From NCBI RefSeq assembly GCF_010093065.1, contig NZ_CP048113.1, positions 558,001 through 622,000 of the forward strand: a stretch of DNA of 64,000 nt, read 5' to 3'. Within the stretch, counting starts at the first letter, position 1. Each line of letters begins with the position of its first letter. The position numbers were made by a program, and so were the translations under genes. Under the pieces are notes generated by a model. The model did no database searches. It worked only from the letters and a program-made list of their open reading frames with translations, and was not told the origin of the DNA. Origin of the DNA: Chitinophaga agri. GTDB taxonomy: Bacteria; Bacteroidota; Bacteroidia; Chitinophagales; Chitinophagaceae. Below, piece by piece: positions 55,701 through 63,695 of this stretch.

Positions 55701-55899
55701 GAATATACAGCTGGGATATACACTGCCTAAAGCGCTGCTGAACAGAATAGGGCTAAGCAGCTTCCGCATCTATTGCTCTTCCGAAAACATCTTCACCATT
55801 ACTTCTTTCCGCGGACTGGACCCTGAGCTGACAGGCAACAGGAGTAATGCCTATCCTCTGAACAGGACCTATGGAGCAGGATTGAACATAGGTTTATAA
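52735..55899 (+). CDS. SusC/RagA-type TonB-dependent transporter (uronan PUL)
   Basis: A 1054-residue outer-membrane protein. The N-terminus is long before the carboxypeptidase-D-like domain (T-V-S-G-T-I-T-D-A-A-G-Q-P-L-P-G-V-S at about 60-135), followed by V-V-V-V-G-Y-G-T-Q-K-K, the plug with V-V-V-D-G-M-P and G-S-R-A-A-N-G-V-I, and the barrel. The first ATG gives an unusual N-region (M-M-I-T-H-L-P-P-P) with a weak signal, but no better in-frame ATG precedes the conserved part. There is no STN domain. It pairs with the SusD gene 11 bases downstream. Confidence 0.95.
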   Translation: MMITHLPPPKGTGVRWLHARCILHALVLSAGSITTATANTAPESGYLYFQEGAAQQQQTVSGTITDAAGQPLPGVSVSLKGSSTGTVTDANGRYTLKVNTSKGTLVLSSMGYVKKEAAFSGAAPLTITLESDQKALGEVVVVGYGTQKKVKLVGAVSAVKVDEKITSRSLPNTSSALSGLVPGLSVTQNSGMAGNNSSSLIIRGLGTVNNSSPLVVVDGMPDVDINRVNMNDIESISVLKDATSASVYGSRAANGVILITTKSGKGQKRTTINFSGTYGVEQPTRSYQFMADYARALTVHQRAAAVNTLRSNYNFKDGTIDQWMAMGMIDPLRYPNTDWWDVIMREGVLQNYNLSASGGTDNANFFISLGVMNERGLQINNDYKRYNARFNYDNKLRKNMNAGLRFAGNWSKYQYALTDGYTDDDASNTAGMDLQYAIAGITPYDPVTGYYGGVMAYNEDPQAYNPYTVYQNMLNRQNRQEANATAYIDWEPIKGLTGRVDYTLNYYNQFRWNANIPNRAYNFQTVNFGSRVYVGENAGIGNFTNTGYKTMLNGRINYHKTIGINHDLSLLGVYSEEFWYDRYQGTSRNDRLYPTLHEVDAALTDIQSTGGNSSTEGLRSYIGRVNYTAFNKYLFEANFRYDGSSRFLPGKQYGFFPSVALGWRFTEEKFLHRFTRRVLSNGKFRASYGGLGNNSGVGRTEQQATLAASHYMIDGTIAKGFVNQKMVNKDLSWESTRVLNLGLDLGFVDNHLTAEIDYYNRVTTGMNRPSEMSVLLTGAYSAPRKNIGDLRNQGIELNLTWTDRVGQLNYAVNLNGSYNITTLEKWNEFLSRGWTFLNMPYHFLYTYEDKGIAQTWQDVYNNTPQGASPGDLIRKDLNGDGRIDGNDMRAYPNVQRDRPTTVLALNTNFSWKGIDLGFLITGATGRKDYWLNNYNNINFGAQRYASTWEHWNNPWSVENRDGAWPRLSGSNNRVETTFWLDDLSYIRFKNIQLGYTLPKALLNRIGLSSFRIYCSSENIFTITSFRGLDPELTGNRSNAYPLNRTYGAGLNIGL

Positions 55900-55910
55900 A
55901 TGATACGATC

Positions 55911-57755
55911 ATGAAACAAAAGACTGTTACATCATATATCGCAGCCTTACTGTTGCTGGGTGTTTTACTGACCACCGGCTGTGTAAAGGACCTGCTGGAG
56001 AGAGAACCTTCCACAGAACTGGGCACTGGCGCTTTCTGGAGATCAGAGGCGGATGCCACTTTCGCCCTGATGGGTGCTTACGCGGATATTCGTCCGCTTT
56101 TCGACCGCGATTATTATTTCGACGGACAGGCAGAATACCTGCGCGTGCGAGGTACAAGTACCGCCAGTGGGAACCTGCAGAAAGGAGATGCTTATAACGG
56201 TGGGGATTATAGTCCGTCGGGATATGGCGACAACTTCGACAAAATGTACGAACGCCTCTATGGTGGCGTACATCGTGCGAACTATGTTATAGAGAACGTG
56301 CGTAAGATGCTGCCTGCCGCCAGCGGTAATTCATTGGTACAGCTGGAGCGCATCGTAGGTGAAGCCCGCTTACTGCGTGCAATGGTCTATTTCAGACTCA
56401 TCTCCATGTGGGGCGATGTGCCTTATATAGATCATGTCGTCTTCGACAATGCGGAAGTGGCTGGTCTGACGCGTACGCCTATTACACAGGTAAAAGATTC
56501 TATCATAGCTGACCTGACCTATGCTTTTGAAAAACTCCCGGTGAAGGCCCCCGAGATTGGCCGTGCCTCCAAACCGGCGGCACTGGCCTTCCGGGGCAAA
56601 GTACAGCTGTACTGGGCTTCCTGGAACACATTCGGCTGGCCTGAACTGGATACCTTTATGCCTGACCTGGCAGCAGGTACGAACGCTTATAAAGCGGCTG
56701 CGGAAGACTTTAAAAAAGTGATCAGCGATTATGGCCTGAACCTGTTCCGGGGTGGAGAGCCGGGAGAGTGTGACGTGCTAGGGAAAGCGGATAAACTGCC
56801 GAACTATTATTACCTGTTCACCCCTGTTGCCAACGGTGACCCGGAAATGATCATGGCCTTTTCTCATGGTGGTACCGGCACCAATCAGGGCGAAGAACTG
56901 ATGCGTGATGTAGCCGGCCGTTCCCACGAGGGCTCACAGTGCTGGGTCTCTCCGCGCTATGAAATAGCAGACCGCTATCAGTCCACGATCACGGGCGATT
57001 TTGCAGATAAACTCATCCCCATGAATCCAGCGAACAATCCCGCTGCAAGAACAACGCTTAACTCAGCTGTCAATCCGCAGAGTTATACCAACCGTGACTA
57101 CAGGATGAAGTCGTCTATCATGTGGGACTATGAGGTCAGCGTGGGGATGATCTCTCTGAAATCTACCGGTTGGGTACCATTTATCTATCGTACCTGGAAC
57201 CAGCCGGTCACCATTGACGGCAATAGTTTCATCACCTATAATACCGATGGTTGTAACTCGGGATTTGTCCTGCGTAAGTTCCTCCGTAATACCGCCGGGC
57301 TGGGACGCAGCGACGGCACCTATAACTACCCTGTGATGCGGCTCGCAGATGTATACCTGATGTATGCGGAGGCAACCAATGCCGTGGATGGTCCGCAGGC
57401 GGATGCTATTCAGCTGGTGAACAGGGTGCGTCACAGAGGTAATCTGCCGCCACTGGCAGCGGAGAAAACCGCGAATAAAGAAGCCTTCTTTCAGGCGATC
57501 GAACAGGAGCGTATCGTCGAGTTGTTTGGCGAAGGACAACGGTCTTTTGACCTCCGTCGCTGGAGAGCCATCGAACGCGTATGGAACCCTCCCTATGGCA
57601 ATGGTGTATGGCGTATAGATACCTATGGTGCACAGATGACCCGCTATTTCCAGAACCAGTCAGAAAGAGAATATCAGCAGAACTACATCTTCCGTATCCC
57701 ACCGGGAGAAAGGAACAGGAATCCTAACCTGACGCAGAATACACCTTGGCTATAA
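55911..57755 (+). CDS. SusD/RagB-type surface lipoprotein (uronan PUL)
   Basis: A 614-residue lipoprotein with lipobox L-T-T-G-C followed by V-K-D-L-L-E-R-E-P. It contains the SusD helices (E-A-R-L-L-R-A-M-V-Y-F-R-L-I-S-M-W-G-D-V-P-Y) and the C-terminal RagB block (E-Q-E-R-I-V-E-L-F-G-E-G-Q-R-S-F-D-L-R-R-W). It is longer than the other two SusD proteins here, which fits polysaccharide binding. It lies between SusC and the small lipoprotein genes, with 17 bases to the likely start of the next gene. Confidence 0.96.
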   Translation: MKQKTVTSYIAALLLLGVLLTTGCVKDLLEREPSTELGTGAFWRSEADATFALMGAYADIRPLFDRDYYFDGQAEYLRVRGTSTASGNLQKGDAYNGGDYSPSGYGDNFDKMYERLYGGVHRANYVIENVRKMLPAASGNSLVQLERIVGEARLLRAMVYFRLISMWGDVPYIDHVVFDNAEVAGLTRTPITQVKDSIIADLTYAFEKLPVKAPEIGRASKPAALAFRGKVQLYWASWNTFGWPELDTFMPDLAAGTNAYKAAAEDFKKVISDYGLNLFRGGEPGECDVLGKADKLPNYYYLFTPVANGDPEMIMAFSHGGTGTNQGEELMRDVAGRSHEGSQCWVSPRYEIADRYQSTITGDFADKLIPMNPANNPAARTTLNSAVNPQSYTNRDYRMKSSIMWDYEVSVGMISLKSTGWVPFIYRTWNQPVTIDGNSFITYNTDGCNSGFVLRKFLRNTAGLGRSDGTYNYPVMRLADVYLMYAEATNAVDGPQADAIQLVNRVRHRGNLPPLAAEKTANKEAFFQAIEQERIVELFGEGQRSFDLRRWRAIERVWNPPYGNGVWRIDTYGAQMTRYFQNQSEREYQQNYIFRIPPGERNRNPNLTQNTPWL

Positions 57756-57772
57756 TTTCAAAACCTTTCACA

Positions 57773-58174
57773 ATGAAACACTTTATCACCATCATATCAC
57801 TGCTTGCCGCATTAAGCTGGATGGGCTGCCGCAAGGAAACACCTATCGACGAAGACGGGTTGCTGATCACTACGCGTGCAGAATGTTATGTCAGCAATTT
57901 TGAACTACTGGGAGCTGATTTCCAGACGGTGCGTACCAAGAACGCCGTCATAGATACGGTAGCCTGTACGGTAGACGTGACCGTGTTCTATGGTACTGAT
58001 CTGACACATCTCTATCCACAGTTTACATTGGTGACAGATGCAAAACTGGATCCGAAGATCACCGGGTTTACTGACTTTTCTGATCTGACCAATCCCAGAA
58101 CATATACCGTTATATCGGGCAACAGACAGGTGAGAAAGACCTATAAGGTACTGGTGACCGTACAGTCCAGATAG
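57773..58174 (+). CDS. Small DUF5018-like lipoprotein of the uronan PUL
   Basis: About 133 residues from M-K-H-F-I-T-I-I-S (57773). A frame from 57746 overlaps the SusD stop and adds an unlikely N-terminus. The lipobox is A-L-S-W-M-G-C. The rest is one beta-sandwich domain with I-T-T-R-A-E-C-Y-V-S-N-F-E-L-L-G and ending in Y-T-V-I-S-G-N-R-Q-V-R-K-T-Y-K-V. It looks like DUF5018-type accessory proteins next to SusCD pairs. It is probably exposed on the cell surface and may help bind the glycan. Confidence 0.75.
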   Translation: MKHFITIISLLAALSWMGCRKETPIDEDGLLITTRAECYVSNFELLGADFQTVRTKNAVIDTVACTVDVTVFYGTDLTHLYPQFTLVTDAKLDPKITGFTDFSDLTNPRTYTVISGNRQVRKTYKVLVTVQSR

Positions 58175-58197
58175 TATTTACAATTAAACATTACATT

Positions 58198-59187
58198 ATG
58201 AGAACAATTGCTGTTCGTTATATCATACCGCTGTTCTGCCTGGGCTTACTGCTCACGGGGTGCAAGGATAAGGAATATGCTATTCCAGCGCCGGAGAACG
58301 CGTTTCAGAACGACTGTATTAAAAGAACACTTGGTCCTAATGTGGCAGGGCTGAATATTGAATTTGCCTATGCCATTGCCTTACCTGCCACACGCGGTAA
58401 GATCGTGTCCGCACAGGTGGAAGCGTCTATCGCAGGTGAGGCAGCCACTTACCTGGAACACAGGTCTTATTATACTAATGGCAGTGGTGAAGATGTCGGC
58501 ATTGCTATCGGAGATCCTTCTTCCAATGAAGGGAATGTGACCAGGGTGAATTTCATTAAAGATACGAATGCTGTGACCTTACGTTATTTCTATGCGATCC
58601 CCAGATCAGCGCAGGGTAAGGAAGTGCGGTTTACTTTTTCTGCGAAAAGCAGCACCGGTGAGACGGTTTCCTATTCCATGGGACCGTATGCTGTTTCCCG
58701 TATGGACATGGTGCTGGACCTGCCGGTGAAGAACGGGGATGCCTGTTTTATTTCTGTGGCTGACATGGCCGTCTATACAGAAAAAGAAGCCAGTGCAAAT
58801 CCTGACAAGATCGACCTGGTATACCTGCACCGTGCTATTACCGGTGTTACATTCGGACACGCATTAGTGTCACCGGGAGCGAATGCTGAGTACCTGCCGG
58901 ATGTGGTGCTACCTCCAGGCGTCAATAAGATCACTAAGGTGCGAAAGACGTGGAACCTCCGTGATTTCCATCTGGCGCGCCTGCAGTACGGTATCTATAT
59001 TGACGACCTTGATTTTGAGCAACTGGACATGAACGGTTCACCGGATTATGTACTCAATCTGAAATCAGAGGCGGGCACCTGGGTAGAGACAGCTGATGGG
59101 AAGTACCGCGCCTACATCTACATGAATAAAGTGGACGACGCAAAGAAGAGCGCTACTATCAGTATGAAACGTTACACGCTTAAATAA
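58198..59187 (+). CDS. DUF4466-like surface lipoprotein of the uronan PUL
   Basis: A 329-residue lipoprotein (lipobox L-L-T-G-C). It has the family-like stretch I-K-R-T-L-G-P-N-V-A-G-L-N-I-E-F-A-Y-A and S-I-A-G-E-A-A-T-Y-L-E-H-R-S-Y-Y-T-N-G-S-G, which I recall from DUF4466 proteins of Bacteroides PULs for acidic glycans. There are two beta-sandwich halves. The stop overlaps the start of the lyase gene by one base. It probably binds the polysaccharide outside the cell. Confidence 0.8.
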   Translation: MRTIAVRYIIPLFCLGLLLTGCKDKEYAIPAPENAFQNDCIKRTLGPNVAGLNIEFAYAIALPATRGKIVSAQVEASIAGEAATYLEHRSYYTNGSGEDVGIAIGDPSSNEGNVTRVNFIKDTNAVTLRYFYAIPRSAQGKEVRFTFSAKSSTGETVSYSMGPYAVSRMDMVLDLPVKNGDACFISVADMAVYTEKEASANPDKIDLVYLHRAITGVTFGHALVSPGANAEYLPDVVLPPGVNKITKVRKTWNLRDFHLARLQYGIYIDDLDFEQLDMNGSPDYVLNLKSEAGTWVETADGKYRAYIYMNKVDDAKKSATISMKRYTLK

Positions 59188-60407
59188 TGAATATCACTAT
59201 GAAGATGCCTGCATTTTGTGCCGGAATGATAATGACCTTACTGAGCTGCCTGTATACCCGGGCAGCTCAGACGCCGCCACAGACTTTTCTGCTCAAACCA
59301 GAACAGCTGATAGCGGGGAAAAGGCAACTGGAAAAGAAGGACCCGGCGACGCAGCAGGCATTGACCACGCTGCTGAAGATCGCAGATCAGTCGCTGCAGA
59401 ACGGGCCTTATTCGGTGGTCTATAAATCGAAAGTGCCACCAAGTGGCAACAAGCATGACTACATGAGTGTAGGCCCATACTGGTGGCCGGATTCAACGAA
59501 AGTCAACGGGTTACCCTATATCCGGAAGGACGGACAGGTAAATCCGGAGCGATACGCTATCAAAGATGATGAATACCAGAACGCTATTTCCAGGGATGTC
59601 TATTATCTGGGTCTCGCCTGGTTTTACACTGGTAAAAAGCAATACGCAGCACATGCCGCCGGACTGCTACGTACCTGGTTCCTGGACACCGCTACACGTA
59701 TGAACCCCCACCTGAATTACAGTCAGGCGATCCCGGGAATTACGGATGGCAGGGGCATCGGATTGATAGATACGCATAACGTGCCGATGCTTATCGACGG
59801 TATACAGCTGTTAAAGGATGCCCATGTGCTTAGTGATCAGGAGTATAAAGGTATACAGGACTGGTACACGCAGTTCCTGCAATGGATGCGTACCAGTCCG
59901 ATCGGACTGGACGAAGCCGATGAGTTGAATAACCACGGTACCTGGTATGATGTACAGCAGGTAGTCATCGCTTTGTTCACGGAACAACCGGAGCTGGCCA
60001 GGCAGATGCTGGAACGGCAGACGAAGAAGCGCATAGACGAACAACTCGATGTGGATGGCAGGCAACCAAAAGAACTGGCGAGAACATTATCATGGAATTA
60101 CTCATTGTTCAATCTGCGGGCCTTCTTTGAACTGGCGTTGCTGGCTGAGAATGTGCAGGTAGACCTCTGGCACTATGAAACCCCCGGAGGTAAAAGTCTG
60201 CAGAAAGCCTATGGCTGGTTATTGCCCTACGCAACGGGTACCCGTACCTGGACACATAAGCAGATCAAGCCGAAGCATGATGAAGCGTTCCTGGAGTTGT
60301 CGGCCGTTGCTGCCCGTAAGTACCCGGCCATTGACCTGAGCGCCTTAAAGGCACAACATAAAGACTATCACAATGACCTGTTATTGCTGACGCATTGGGC
60401 GTACTAA
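59187..60407 (+). CDS. Alginate-lyase-family polysaccharide lyase
   Basis: A 406-residue secreted enzyme of the alginate_lyase (alpha/alpha-barrel) family, with an N-terminal signal peptide cut near T-R-A-A-Q. Conserved points are V-G-P-Y-W-W-P-D, R-T-W-F-L-D-T-A-T-R-M-N-P-H-L-N-Y, the catalytic-looking N-N-H-G-T-W-Y-D and R-T-L-S-W-N-Y-S-L-F-N-L-R-A. Relatives cut uronic-acid chains by beta-elimination, including alginate and glucuronan (PL5 and PL38). The exact polymer cannot be told from sequence. It follows the DUF4466 gene with a one-base overlap, and the heparinase-type gene starts 12 bases downstream. Confidence 0.9.
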   Translation: MNITMKMPAFCAGMIMTLLSCLYTRAAQTPPQTFLLKPEQLIAGKRQLEKKDPATQQALTTLLKIADQSLQNGPYSVVYKSKVPPSGNKHDYMSVGPYWWPDSTKVNGLPYIRKDGQVNPERYAIKDDEYQNAISRDVYYLGLAWFYTGKKQYAAHAAGLLRTWFLDTATRMNPHLNYSQAIPGITDGRGIGLIDTHNVPMLIDGIQLLKDAHVLSDQEYKGIQDWYTQFLQWMRTSPIGLDEADELNNHGTWYDVQQVVIALFTEQPELARQMLERQTKKRIDEQLDVDGRQPKELARTLSWNYSLFNLRAFFELALLAENVQVDLWHYETPGGKSLQKAYGWLLPYATGTRTWTHKQIKPKHDEAFLELSAVAARKYPAIDLSALKAQHKDYHNDLLLLTHWAY

Positions 60408-60419
60408 AAATGAAGCGTT

Positions 60420-62360
60420 ATGAAAAGATGGATCGTTTTAACCGGCATACTGATCGTAAATAGTATCGGCCTGCGCGCGCAGGATTTGCTGAGCGGTCAT
60501 TATACGAAAGCCGAACTGGCCGCGAAGCTGATACCGCAGGCCACATGGACGCCTTTCCCGCGTACGTCGGACCGGGAGGGCTGGAAACATGCAGATGCCG
60601 ACATCGGGGCTGCCATTATACAGAAAGCGGAAGGCTACCTGGATTATGACTGGCCGGGTATACCTGCCACAAAATCATTACTGATCATCCGGACCGGAAA
60701 CCGTACACAATACCAGGCTATAGCCGGTAAACGAAGAGAGGTGCTGGGTACGCTGTTACTGGCAGAAGTATATGAGAACAAGGGCCGTTTCATAGACCCT
60801 ATCATTAATGGAGTATGGTCAGTTTGTGAAGAGTCTTTCTGGGGCGTACCAGCTCACCTGCCATCATCGTTTAAGGGATTGATGGATGTGTCGCAACCTT
60901 TTGTAGAATTGTTTTCAGCAGAGACAGCGACTTTGCTGGCGTGGGTGGATTATTTTCTTGGTCCGCAGCTGGATGCCGCGTCTCCCCAGATACGTAAAAG
61001 GATCTATTATGAAACCAACAGGCGCATCTTTGAGCCCCTGATGACCAAGCATCACGGCTGGATGGCAACTGGCGCCAATGGTAGGAGACCCAATAACTGG
61101 AATCCCTGGATCTGTTCCAACTGGCTGAATGCCGTATTGCTGCTGGAGCGGGATGATGATAAACGAACTGCGGCCGTGGCCAGGGTGCTGGGCGTACTGG
61201 ATGCCTTTCTGAACCCTTATCCCGCAGATGGCGGTTGTGATGAAGGACCTGGTTACTGGGGTGCTGCGGCAGCTTCCCTATATGATAACATCGCCATGCT
61301 GAACCTGGCTACCAACAATGCATTTGAGTATGTATATGATGATAGGAAATTCGCCGAGATGGGTAAATTCATTTACAGGGCACAGATCAGCGAGCGTTAT
61401 TTCCTGGACTTTGCGGATGCTGATCCGCAGCCCGGTATGGCGGCAGGCATGATCTATCGTTTCGGGAAAGACATCAAAGACGAGGAGATGATGCGCTTCG
61501 GCGCCTGGTACCTGAAAGGAGAGAACCAGTCGGCAGTTGGCGGGTATCACTTTTTCAGACGCCTGTTTGCCATTTTTATGCAGGACGAATTCAGAAAGGC
61601 GGAGAAAGGGCTATCCTTACCGGGAGATGTATGGTGGCCTGATCTGCAGGTGATGGTGGCCAGGGATAAGGAAGGCACTACGGATGGCTTTTTTGTAGCT
61701 GCGAAGGGCGGGCATAATGATGAAAGTCACAATCATAATGATATAGGCAACTACGTAGTGTACTATGACGGGCTGCCGGTACTGATCGATATTGGTCGTG
61801 GTACGTACACCGCAAAGACCTTCAGCAGCAAACGGTATGACATCTGGTACAACCGCTCCGATCATCATAATGTACCCACTGTAAATGGTTATCCGCAGTC
61901 GGCAGGTGCGCAGTTTAAGGCGCATAACGTGCTGTACAGGCATAACAGTAGTTCGGCGAGTCTGACGATGGATATCGGTCCATCTTATCCGGTGGCCGCT
62001 GGTATTGAAAGCTGGCAGCGGAGTATCCGGCTGACAAGGGGGAAGCAGGTGAACATCGATGATGTATTACAGCTGACAGCAGACGGAAAAGTGACAGAAC
62101 ACCTGATGACCTGCTATCCGGTGGAGGTCGTAAAGCCGGGGATGCTGGTCATTCACAGGCAGGAAGGTGGTACGTCGAAGGATTTTTATCTGCGTTATCC
62201 ATCCGACCTGCTGGAGGCCAGTATTGAACAGATCCCGCTGGTGACAGAAGAGGATGGGGGCGTAAAGCAGAAGTGGGGCGATCATATTTACAGGATCAAC
62301 CTGACTGGCGCCAATATAAAGGCAAAGAGTAAACTGGGTTTCACAGTAGGACTAAGGTAA
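60420..62360 (+). CDS. Heparinase II/III-family polysaccharide lyase
   Basis: A 646-residue secreted enzyme with signal peptide (L-R-A-Q). An N-terminal alpha/alpha toroid has N-N-W-N-P-W-I-C-S-N-W and G-Y-W-G-A-A-A-A-S-L-Y-D-N. A C-terminal heparinase II/III beta-domain starts at about 425 with G-G-H-N-D-E-S-H-N-H-N-D-I-G-N-Y and V-L-I-D-I-G-R-G. Family members cleave uronic-acid polysaccharides, mostly exolytically. It is likely to finish the oligomers made by the alginate-lyase-type enzyme. Which CAZy family it falls in (PL12, 15, 17, 21, 33 or another) needs a database search. It is the last gene before a strong terminator. Confidence 0.9.
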   Translation: MKRWIVLTGILIVNSIGLRAQDLLSGHYTKAELAAKLIPQATWTPFPRTSDREGWKHADADIGAAIIQKAEGYLDYDWPGIPATKSLLIIRTGNRTQYQAIAGKRREVLGTLLLAEVYENKGRFIDPIINGVWSVCEESFWGVPAHLPSSFKGLMDVSQPFVELFSAETATLLAWVDYFLGPQLDAASPQIRKRIYYETNRRIFEPLMTKHHGWMATGANGRRPNNWNPWICSNWLNAVLLLERDDDKRTAAVARVLGVLDAFLNPYPADGGCDEGPGYWGAAAASLYDNIAMLNLATNNAFEYVYDDRKFAEMGKFIYRAQISERYFLDFADADPQPGMAAGMIYRFGKDIKDEEMMRFGAWYLKGENQSAVGGYHFFRRLFAIFMQDEFRKAEKGLSLPGDVWWPDLQVMVARDKEGTTDGFFVAAKGGHNDESHNHNDIGNYVVYYDGLPVLIDIGRGTYTAKTFSSKRYDIWYNRSDHHNVPTVNGYPQSAGAQFKAHNVLYRHNSSSASLTMDIGPSYPVAAGIESWQRSIRLTRGKQVNIDDVLQLTADGKVTEHLMTCYPVEVVKPGMLVIHRQEGGTSKDFYLRYPSDLLEASIEQIPLVTEEDGGVKQKWGDHIYRINLTGANIKAKSKLGFTVGLR

Positions 62361-62366
62361 TAGGAT

Positions 62367-62419
62367 ATATATAAGTAAATAGCCCGTGCAGGTCCTGCAC
62401 GGGCTATTTACTTATATAT
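62367..62419 (+). terminator. Terminator of the uronan PUL
   Basis: A perfect 24-bp inverted repeat (62367-62390 against 62396-62419) with a five-base loop, starting six bases after the lyase stop. The A/T-rich outer and G/C-rich inner pairs would stop transcription on both strands. Confidence 0.85.
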
Positions 62420-62437
62420 TGTGGGAATAGTTATAAA

Positions 62438-62496
62438 CAAAAAAAGCCGGCAGGTTTTTGTGATATATAGAGATATCTCACGTGCCCCGCCGGGTT
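62438..62496 (-). terminator. Terminator after the TlpA-like gene
   Basis: Read on the minus strand, a GC stem (C-C-G-G-C/G-C-C-G-G arms) with an inner G-T-G-A/T-C-A-C pairing ends in a run of seven T. It lies about 50 bases past the stop of the gene ending at 62544. Confidence 0.65.
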
Positions 62497-62543
62497 GCAT
62501 TAATTCACTATGACTACTTGTTATGATTACACTCTTTACTTAT

Positions 62544-63677
62544 TTATTTACCAAATATTCCGTTCAATTTTTCTGACAACTGAGTCCCTTTAACATTTCT
62601 TCCGATAATTTTGCCTGATGCGTCGATTAATACGTTCTGCGGAACTGCGTTAATATTATAAAGTTCAGCTACTTCGTTCTTCAGGAATCTCAGGTCGGAT
62701 ACATTGATACCGCTCATTTTATCATCAGCGATGGCCTGTAACCACTGTTCTTTGCGCTCATCCAGGGAAACGTTGATCACCACCAGATTCTTAGGATCGT
62801 ATGCTTTGATGATCTGTTTCAGTTCCTGGTTCTCCATCCTGGAAGTAGCAGACCAGCTAGCCCAGAAGTTCAGCAACACCACTTTTCCTTTGTAAGAAGA
62901 CAACATTATTTTGTTACCTTCTGTATCTTTCTGTCCGAACTCCGGTGCCTGTGCGCCGATAGCCGTATTTTTAGAGGTCTGAATTTTTTTAGCGTAGGCT
63001 TTACCTCTTACGGAGTTTCTCGTCTTTTCATTCAGTGCGTTGAACATCGGTTCAATTTCGCGGTAGTCGATAAAGTTACCGGCGTATTCTTCCAGGATGT
63101 CCAGGCTGATATACATATCGGTGTTCTTCTGAATGAATTCTTTCATGTGCTGTTTCCTGTAAGCCATTGCTGCGCGGAAATGCTCCATGTAGTCTCTTTT
63201 TGCAGCCAGTCCTTTATCCGATACATCATTCTGCAAGGTGTTGGACGATTCTGCGGTCAGCAGGGAGAGTTTCTCTTCTGCATCTTCCATGTGCTTCAGA
63301 TAAACATCATAATCATCCTGTGATTTTGATCCGTTAGAGCTGAAGTTAGCTATATCTTCATCTGAAGTCAGCCACACGATCGCACCTGGTTCAACATAGA
63401 GGTGTGCGATATCCCTTGCATTAAAAAATGTCTGATGTTCTCCATCTCTGCTCACTGTCAGCAATACGTTGGTAGGGTAGGATACTGGTTTGTCGAAAGA
63501 GAAGTTACCATTGTCAACATCTGCTGAATCATATACACTCTTGCCATCGTAGTTATAACCGATATACACTTTGGCAGGCGCTTTCATTCTTCCGAGCTTT
63601 CCCTTTATCTGAAATGATTGTGACATTGCCGGCATCGCCATGCAGCAAGCCACTAGAACCGCTAAACCCTTATTCAT
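62544..63677 (-). CDS. TlpA-like thioredoxin-fold protein with both redox cysteines replaced
   Basis: About 377 residues from M-N-K-G-L-A-V (63677). An ATG at 63695 adds six residues. Signal peptide is cut near M-S-Q. Residues 20-110 are a DUF4369-like beta-domain (F-Q-I-K-G-K-L...V-Y-D-S-A-D-V-D-N-G-N-F-S-F), then a helical linker. The thioredoxin domain (about 235-377) has L-L-N-F-W-A-S-W-S-A-T-S-R, where the family has W-C-x-x-C, so both Cys are Ser (first at residue 276). The cis-Pro (A-V-P-Q-N-V-L-I-D) is kept. It cannot be a normal thiol-disulfide reductase and may be a binding or chaperone-like protein. No partner gene is seen. Confidence 0.88.
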   Translation of the reverse strand: MNKGLAVLVACCMAMPAMSQSFQIKGKLGRMKAPAKVYIGYNYDGKSVYDSADVDNGNFSFDKPVSYPTNVLLTVSRDGEHQTFFNARDIAHLYVEPGAIVWLTSDEDIANFSSNGSKSQDDYDVYLKHMEDAEEKLSLLTAESSNTLQNDVSDKGLAAKRDYMEHFRAAMAYRKQHMKEFIQKNTDMYISLDILEEYAGNFIDYREIEPMFNALNEKTRNSVRGKAYAKKIQTSKNTAIGAQAPEFGQKDTEGNKIMLSSYKGKVVLLNFWASWSATSRMENQELKQIIKAYDPKNLVVINVSLDERKEQWLQAIADDKMSGINVSDLRFLKNEVAELYNINAVPQNVLIDASGKIIGRNVKGTQLSEKLNGIFGK

Positions 63678-63695
63678 CTGTTTTACCTTTATCAT

